DNA of 64,000 nt from Prostheceraeus crozeri (lineage: Eukaryota > Platyhelminthes > Polycladida > Euryleptidae), in the NCBI GenBank assembly GCA_907163375.1, contig CAJQUW010006278.1:1-64000 (forward strand), in the 5' to 3' direction. Positions 56,766 through 64,000 of the stretch are shown here, in pieces. How positions within the stretch are numbered: the stretch's first letter is position 1; every line of letters begins with the position of its first letter. The notes under the pieces were generated by a model. That model saw only the letters and a program-made list of their open reading frames with translations. It was not told where the DNA came from and ran no database searches. A program made the position numbers and the translations under genes.

Positions 56766-57430
56766 AAGATATAAAACTGGCATTTTGTTACCGAATCCAT
56801 CTTATCAGCTAGTACATACATGTGCATGTAGCAAATATAGTCAAAAGTCACTAACCTTACAACTAAACCACCAACAAAAATTTTACAACAAAAATTCTTG
56901 TTATTACATGTCATTTAAGACATGATCCGTTCCAGTTGATAACAGCGCTGACAGGAAGGTCACAACAAAAGGAGATAAACCAATCAGCAATTGACAGAAA
57001 GCAGAAGTTTTTCATCAAAAGAAAACATGTAATAATTACGGATCGAAAGAGAAAAAGTAGATGATGCAGAAATTCAGCGGTGTGGAAATCTTGACTTGTA
57101 AAGATGCAACAATCATATACATGAAAACATTGAGCATGATGTCTCTGAGTATGATCAAGTATGATGTTCTCTTTCCATTGACTCCTCCTGCTCCTCACGC
57201 TGCTGTCTTGCTTGGTTTTCCATTAATATTGCACTGGTATTTCCCATCAATTCTCTCTGTCTCGGAATGCATCGAGCTTGAGGGTATAGGTCCACCCCAA
57301 ATTTCCAGGCACCTGGAGGAACTGAAGTCGATCAGTGGCGGCAACTGCACAAGCAACAAAATTTTTGCATCTGCTTGCAGGAAATTACAGGAATAATTGG
57401 TAGTCGCATTAATCTGATGAGCACATTATT

Positions 57431-57470
57431 TCTGCAACAGACGAAGGTCTTAGACCGAAAACTTGTGTGC
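57431..57470 (+). ncRNA. Weak hammerhead-like core
   Basis: Core CAGACGA (consensus CTGANGA, one difference) at 57438-57444, stem II GGTC-TTA-GACC and GAAA at 57457-57460. Helix I is poor and helix III is not convincing. Penelope termini often carry this GAAGGTCTTAGACCGAAA-like block, so this may be a Penelope remnant. Confidence 0.35.
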
Positions 57471-58856
57471 CAATGAATCTAATTCGAGCAGAACGTGCTT
57501 TCCTGCAGTATTATCAACTCCGGCTCGATAGTTCTACATCATATTAATGTTTTCCATTCCCTCGTGTTTCTTTTTGTCCGATGCCTCTATCTTTTATCTC
57601 TTAGTGCTCTGAAGCATCGAATTTATTGTCACAAAATTATTTTCCTTTTTTTGCTGTAACTGTTTTCCGCTTTTTTTTGATGGTGATCTGTCCTCTTGTT
57701 CTTTAAAACAAGCCTTGGAATGCCGCTTGGCCAACGACACTTTTTACGAAGACTGTCTGTGGTTGGCAACGTGTGGCAGAACCATAGAAATTGACAACAA
57801 TAAACAGACAACTAAAAAGATAAAATTGCTAACTTCAGATAAACAGTTTATTTCTATGGGCAGAACTGATTGTCGGCAGCTAGGTCAACGCTCACACACT
57901 GTTGATCAAAAACAGATGTCTCGAGATTCGGACATTGGACTTTGCATCATTTAAGAGAAAATTCCAGAACAGTCTATTTTCCAGGGTCAGCTATGAAATT
58001 TTCTGCCTATCTGGTATAAAATGTGGTACATTTTTTGCAGCATCCACGTCTTTAGAATGCGCTTTCAAATTTTCTGAATGGAAGGTAAGAACCGTTTGTA
58101 AGATGAGAGTACATTCATTTAACATCACTCATCGCTTGATTTGATCTTTTCGGGTGATCTTAAAAACCACCAGCTGTTCGAGGATATTTTGGACAACTTA
58201 ATGGCAATGCAACTGATAACACAAGGTTAGACATTGTGTTTTCTGCATCCATCAGAGCCGTTGCATCGTTAGCTGAATATCAAAAATATGAGTAAATCGT
58301 ATAGGAAGTGTGGAGCGCTTCAAATGACTCCAGTTGCGTTCAGAATTTCAGGCATCGAGCGAGTGCTGTATATATATGCATATATCCGACAACAATACTC
58401 ATATTAATTTGAATTTTATTTGTTTTGTCTATACATCAATTGAAAAATTATTTGAAATCAAGTCGGTTATCATTCTTCTATAGAACTATCGGCAACTTCT
58501 TAAACATGGCTTTGACAGCTTCGTATGCGGTTACAACATCCACAGTAACTCAGTAGATGCTCGGAACTACTGCTGCAATTCTTTTATTTTACTGAATCTG
58601 TTACAAGATGTAAGACGCTGTGAATAATATGAATGAAGCTTTAACTAAATGATAACGTAATGAATAACATGCTAATTAGTTGTTATTAGTTTGCCTTTTC
58701 CATCCTGTAGACCAGTGTTTATTCTATAAGACAACATAGGTTCATTTAAATGTAAGAATTACAAGGTTCAATTTTTCGCAGGACCAAGTCAATTTTTTTC
58801 CCAGCGAGTTCATTTTTTTAAACATTTTCGCAGATGGTCCGACCACTGCTATAGAT

Positions 58857-61800
58857 CTGCCATTTAATATTACGTGCAATTATATACAGATTTAGATACT
58901 TCTATATATAACGAAATTATCAACCGACCTTTTGATATGGCATATTTGAATTAGTTAGCATTGCTCAGTTAACCGGACTGTTCAAGGTCAATGACATACG
59001 GTAGTCTAGTCATGTCAAGTTTTGATAATGCCATGAATTTGGAATACATGCACATGTACTCGCTACGCAAATATATTTTGGTTTGATCAGTCTGAAATTG
59101 ACAGATATTCTCATCTGGTACAGAAAGAAGGCACAAATATAAAAAGAAGAACTAGGCCTACATGTAAATAATATCAGGATTTCTGTTGAAAACTGTAAAA
59201 CATACGCGTGTATTTAACGAAAATCAGAAAACAATTAAAAAAATAAATCTACTAGTGCAAAAAGTCTAAACATAGCAACTCCTTAATTACATCTCTACAC
59301 AAATTTGCATCATCTTCTTACTTAATATGGGCCTATAAAAGCAATGAGTAGGCTTTTGAACAAGATGCCAACAAGACGGCCCCAATCATTACAACAATCC
59401 TTCACTCGTTCACAATCAAGTCAATGTCATCATCTAAAGAGCTAAGTGAACTGTTACAATCTTCACAACACGGGGTGTGAAAGACGGTTTCTCAGTTTTG
59501 TGTGTGTCGGTGCGCATAAGCTGAATACTCGCTCCGTACCAGCACTGGATGGAGGGCAACTGTGGACAGCAGCTGCAAGCTCAGCAAATTTTCACTAAGA
59601 CGTTTTCATCCGCATTTACTTGGACGAACCGCCAAACTTGACGGCTTACATATTTTTGATTTCACTTGAAAAAACAGGTGATATGAAAGATATGCAAGAC
59701 AATAAATCAGTTATCGTCCGCTAAGCTCCTTTATCCTTTTACCGACGACAAGCAGATTTAGATGTTACCTGACTTCTGACTGCACCCTGATAAATAATGG
59801 TCTTCAAGAAAGAAACCTTCACCGAGCGCAAACATCACTGATAAACAGGGGCAATGAAAAATTAATTTCAAATAATTGCTAGGGATTTGCTACAATTAGG
59901 TGCAATTAAATAATTTCTCAATTGACGAAATTAAGCTGACAATCCATTTGATTTTTTGGATAAAATTATTGCAATTAATTGGTCGGCCTACATAAACGTA
60001 CATTACCTATATATGCGGGGATGAGAACGGGCAGTTAGGGGCTCTGACAAAAAATCAACTTTTGAAGGGCCCTCACGGAATCCTCTAGAATTCCGTGGGC
60101 CCTAAATAGAAATTCATTATAGAAATTCATAATAAAAAAATTCATTATAGCCTTTCAAGGGACACTGACGGAAACGCGTATCCGCTAAAGATTTTCATCC
60201 CTGTTATGCGAAGTTGCATGCTCTCTATCAATATCAATTTTTGAAGGCTGTAGTCATGGTATTTAATTTTAAAATTTAAATTCTACAATCATTTGCAAAT
60301 AAGAATGACCAATAAATTCACTATGACTGAGATACTTCTTAGTTGTCTAAACTAATTTAGAGACGCATATGAAGACCAAAGATCTGTTATAGTGCCCGCT
60401 ACTTTTGATAAGTGATCCTTAGATAACTTCGTTATAAATTAGTTCTGAGCTGCCAACGACTGTAAGTCGTCGTGCGAGGATTTCATAGAAGACTTAATTG
60501 GTTGTAGTCAAAGTAAAAGCAATTAAATAGACAATTAAAATGTGTGTTACCAAATAGTCACCACAGAATTCTGTTAAATACTGGTTGAATATGTGACAGT
60601 GAATTCATAGTCTTGGGAGCAAGGGCTGGTTCAACGCGGTATTGAAATCTTATCAATTAAAAATTTTTGAGTGATAAATATGTTTAAAGTGTTTTCAGCA
60701 AAATATTACTGAATTCCAGTTATTGTATTACACATTACTGTATCAAGTTATTGATTATTATTGAATTCTAGCGAGGTGATGATAATCCAGTCAACCAGTG
60801 GCTGTGACTACACTCCTCCCCCAAACTAAGTAGATACCGGTAGTACATGATTGTCATCCATATATTGTGACACAAATGACATGATGACTTACATGGCACA
60901 ATCCACATACTGAGGACTGGTTCAAAATACATTCACTTTGACAATAAGTAGGAAGTATAAAATAGATATTCAACAAATAGAAGCAGACATAATTATAATA
61001 ATGTATTGCATGCAAACACAATTCAAAAAAATATTAAGAATGCAACATAAGTACTTCACAATAGACTCAGTATTATACCCGCGACTGCCGATCAATATCA
61101 TTTGCCACAAAATATCCAGGATTACAAAACATTCGGAAGCTCTGACATATCAGTCGTTATGAAAATTAAACGACTTACTTTTATAACCACCTAAATCACA
61201 AATGAGGTCCATTTGGTCAACCGTCTAATGTAGCTAGCTTGAGCCCTATTTCTTAATCAGGGGATGGGACCATTTGGATTCATGCAGCCTCATCTAAAAA
61301 AGCAAGTATCTACCTACTATTCGTCTCAAACATGCTGTATAAACCGAGTACAGTGGCGCTGCTTTCTGAATTATTTTGAGTCATGACCGCAGAATGTGCG
61401 CATTAAAATTCGGTTCAGTTGTTGAGAAAATAAGGTTTCATTTCAAGACCTCATGTGTTGGTTCATTTTATAGTATATTATAATATTATGTTTTTCAATT
61501 TCATTAATTCATGATTTTAGCATGACACTTAAAAAATTGCAGAAATCTTACTAATTTCCAATTTATAATGTTACCCTCTATCAATTGGCCTTAGTTTCCT
61601 TGCCTGATACTACCTGAAACCTTGATGCTGTAAACCTAGTACGCACTACATCTACCGGATGAACAAGGAGTAAAACATAAGCTGTTTTTGAATTCCTACC
61701 CAGTCTAAAACAGCCGTGTTACATTCTCCAATATCTATTCCCGAATGAAACCCGGGTCAGAGTGAGAAAAAGAAATGGAACCCTCAATTGAAGCACAGTA

Positions 61801-62239
61801 TAAAAATGATCACACTGAAAATGATGCGACGCTTGAACTTTCCTATTGAATTTCAGAAAAATATTCATTGTTTTTAAATCAAAAACTTTAGCACCGGTAG
61901 GTCTAGAAAAAATGTTAAATTTTTATTCAATCTCAAGCACATTATTTCAAAAAGGAGACCATGAAGGTGTACGCTTACAGCTAAAATACAATTTAACTCA
62001 CACTTCATGGAATAATAACTTGGCTTGTAGCATGAGTGATCGTCTTACCTTCTTTTACGAGGCCTCCAGCACGTAAACTTGAGAGAATCGGCAGAAATTG
62101 AGTCACACAGGTATTCGATTCACACATCTTCTACCATACTTCCTTTAGTTCGAAGAAGATTCACGAAATCATAGTTTGCCAATGTAAAGAATCAGCATGA
62201 AAAGTCGTTGGCACATCCAGTGAAAGCTTTACAATTCAC
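58857..62239. other. Interior of putative element, no recognised gene
   Basis: AT-rich. Short open frames at 60938-61162 and 61846-62076 match no family I know. One TAGGCCTA octamer is at 59153. Confidence 0.35.
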
Positions 62240-62460
62240 AGCCCTTCTGTTCGAGTGAGGAGCGCATATCGAAACGAGCGCAGCAGTATGGCCAGACAGT
62301 ATAAGGTCACGCATTGTTAAAAGAAACGCAAAGTAAGTCAATGCGCGCTAAAGACGGCGGGCGAGGACACGCGCACACTATGCGTGAGTCACTCTATAAA
62401 GCAATGATCCTACGTGTAAGGCAAGATTGATGTTGTTCGATTGACGTCACTCGATCGTAT
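62240..62460. promoter_or_regulatory. Promoter-like GC-richer patch (AP-1, TATA, CRE motifs)
   Basis: A locally CpG-richer stretch in otherwise AT-rich DNA. It contains TGAGTCA at 62385-62391 (AP-1 consensus), TATAAA at 62395-62400 and TGACGTCA at 62442-62449 (CRE consensus). The arrangement resembles an RNA polymerase II promoter. No confident downstream coding exon is seen, so the call rests on motifs alone. Confidence 0.35.
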
Positions 62461-63075
62461 TATACAGAAGTCCTCGACTGAAGGCATGCAAGGAAGAAAC
62501 AAACGCTCATATTAATGTAGACCTGCAATTATTAATGAAGTATGGGAAATATGGGTGCTGCTATTGTGCTTGTCTGTGAAATCAAACTGCATGTTCATCG
62601 ACTTCGCTAGTGCAAGTTACACTGTTCAAGTTCAATTCCATTGTTCACGTGTTTGTCTTGGAGATTCGGTTCCGTTTTGACACCAGCTGCTGGCTAGTGA
62701 TAAAAAGTTGTGACTTTTCAATCATTTGACGTAAACATTGTTATCATGTAGCTAAACAGATGATTTCAGAAGTGCGCTTACTGCACTGTTTAATGCTAAC
62801 AATTACATAAGTATGCAGGAATATTTTTGTTACATCGACAAATTAATTCATAAATATTTGTAAAATGTTTCAGATATGAACATTTAGGTGATTATGATAA
62901 TATTTGTCAAATAATAGTCAAAGATGTATCAAAAATTATTAAAAAATATCAAATATGCAGTATTTGATTGTTTTATAAAACAATTATCTAATATTTGTAA
63001 AATTTGTCACCATTAGTCATATATTAGATAAATTATCTCGGTTTTTCAACCCGGGAATACTGTAAGAATTGAAAA

Positions 63076-63465
63076 GAATAATCTTTATTTTATCAATGCG
63101 AATTTATCATGAATGTTCAACCGGGATTTATGCATGAATCATCAATGCAAGTTTTTAAGATATCATAATTGCGTATTTTTTGGTTCAATAATGATAATCG
63201 ATGTATTTTGACAATGCATATAAGCTTTCCAATCATTAAACATGCTTACCAACAATGATTTTCAATTTTGAATAATCTTTATTTTATCAATGCGAATTTG
63301 TCATCAATGTTCAACCGAGGTTTATGCATGAATCATCAATGCAAGTTTTTAAGATATTGTAATTGCGTATTTTTGGTTCAATAATGATAATCGATGTATT
63401 TTGACAATGCTTATAAGCTTTCCAATCATTAAACATGCTTAACAACAATGATTTTCAATTTTGAA
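63076..63465. repeat. 194-bp tandem duplication, two copies
   Basis: Two adjacent copies starting GAATAATCTTTATTTTATCA at 63076 and 63270, about 95 percent alike by eye. Each contains TTTATGCATGAATCATCAAT. They lie in the right subterminal zone of the putative 10.7 kb element. Confidence 0.9.
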
Positions 63466-63761
63466 TTTTCCATGGATTTATTGGAATCATCGATCATGGA
63501 TTCTGTGTCCATGGCTGGGCTACTAGGGGAATGTGAACTGCATTTGTCTCATCGGACCTACATTTGTGCCATCTAAATAAAGATCTTATCCAGATTTTAT
63601 ACAGAAGTGCATCTTTCTAGCAATTTTCCTTTGCATTGCTCTACATAATTGGTTATTTTCTTGTCATATCTTGACAAATCATTTACAAAGAATATGCAAT
63701 TCAGAAAAAACGACTGATAAATTTGGAGCACTTGTTATACGGACCATCCTGCCTAACAGTG

Positions 63762-64000
63762 TACTATGTTATTTGGAGGTGTCTCACGTGCAGCATTCAC
63801 AAGCAGACGATACACACGTGTATCTGTCTGCGTTTCTGCGCGTGTGACTGACTTGCAGGCAGACATCGCTTTGAATGCATCGGCATCCAAAGTTACCCAC
63901 CGTCTGCCTCAAACGCTTGACCGAGTAGAAATGGTTTGATCTGTATTTTTAAACTTAATGCCTCAATTGTACGGTACGTAAATTCTTCGTAAAATCAAAA
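63762..64000. other. Right flank, nothing recognised
   Basis: No coding segment or repeat that I can name. Confidence 0.3.

Larger units (their letters stand above)
56167..58848. mobile_element. hAT-type non-autonomous element, perfect 8-bp duplication
   Basis: Starts CAGTGGTCGGGCCA and ends TGGTCCGACCACTG, inverted with one mismatch. TTTTTCGC and ACATTTTCGC words just inside both ends are also related. CTATAGAT at 56159-56166 and 58849-58856 is a perfect 8-bp target duplication, as hAT transposition makes. The 2.68 kb interior encodes no recognisable hAT transposase. It contains a SINE near its left end and a weak hammerhead-like motif. Confidence 0.9.
53049..63761. mobile_element. Putative 10.7 kb element with CACTG inverted ends, no transposase seen
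   Basis: CACTGTTAGGCAAAATGGTC, extending to CCGTAT (25 bp from 53049), is matched at 23 of 25 positions by the reverse complement ending at 63761. CACTG ends are typical of EnSpm/CACTA. Both flanks carry related subterminal words in opposite orientation (ATGATTCATGCAT near 53,645-53,700; ATGCATGAATCAT near 63,131 and 63,326) and repeated GGTCC/GGACC. No target duplication is evident and no transposase is recognised, so it could be a non-autonomous element, a decayed one, or two unrelated ends. A hAT-type element (56167-58848) is nested within. Confidence 0.5.

Noticed and set aside
1-64000. CRISPR arrays, bacterial operons, retroviral or LTR genes, Polinton genes
   Set aside because: Both strands were scanned for spaced direct repeats, ribosome-binding-site-led gene chains, and gag, protease, integrase, capsid and envelope signatures. 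None was recognised.

Overview
This 64 kb window is AT-rich animal nuclear DNA that consists almost entirely of transposable elements and their debris. I see no intact host gene, no rRNA and no convincing tRNA gene. The only host coding sequence I recognise is two small broken fragments of 6-phosphogluconate dehydrogenase. Canonical GT-AG introns inside a transposon gene, a tRNA-derived SINE, an RTE-type LINE, Penelope-like GIY-YIG fragments, hammerhead-like motifs and many DNA transposon superfamilies together suggest an invertebrate, probably marine. That lineage guess is inference.

Layout, left part (1-26 kb). A piggyBac element bounded by TTAA (378-2058) holds the broken 3' half of a transposase on the minus strand. 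At 4.3-5.0 kb lies the first of four copies of a long palindromic MITE with TTA target duplications. At 5.7-7.3 kb is a broken gene of a transposase-like family I cannot name. A hAT transposase tail lies near 8.0-8.4 kb. The 6PGD fragments lie at 10.8 kb (minus) and 12.06-12.42 kb (plus). At 14.6-18.8 kb a Penelope-like GIY-YIG coding end, a long RTE LINE and a hammerhead-like motif follow one another, which suggests that the LINE landed in the 3' part of a Penelope element. Next come a 522-bp hAT-type MITE (19.2 kb), a partial palindromic MITE (22.8 kb) and a Tc1 element with an uninterrupted DD34E transposase (24.2-25.8 kb).

Middle part (26-50 kb). A second hAT-type MITE with a perfect 8-bp target duplication is followed by palindromic MITE copy 2. 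A mariner-like element with TA flanks begins within 3 bp of that MITE's end. From 33,568 to 44,343 lies the centrepiece, a 10.8 kb DNA transposon with an 18-bp perfect terminal inverted repeat and shared subterminal repeats. It carries a TNP2-type (EnSpm/CACTA-like) transposase gene and, downstream on the same strand, a six-exon accessory gene of 370 codons with consistent splice phases. A Penelope fragment and a Tc1-like end are nested in its left half. Beyond it are palindromic MITE copy 3 (arms of 347 bp), an internally deleted RTE-like LINE on the minus strand (47.6-49.3 kb) and another hAT tail (49.5 kb).

Right part (50-64 kb). A 952-bp element with 21-bp inverted repeats (50,392-51,343) contains a hammerhead-like motif. 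From 53,049 to 63,761 there appears to be a second 10.7 kb element, with 25-bp CACTG inverted repeats. Inside it a hAT-type element with a perfect 8-bp target duplication (56,167-58,848) in turn holds a SINE and a weak hammerhead-like motif. The rest of this element has no recognisable gene, but it has palindromic minisatellites, a foldback, a promoter-like GC-richer patch and a 194-bp tandem duplication.

How the genes work together: the only cooperating pair I can argue for is the TNP2-type transposase and the accessory gene inside the 10.8 kb element. Other coding pieces are independent mobile-element remains. I recognised no retrovirus, LTR element or Polinton.
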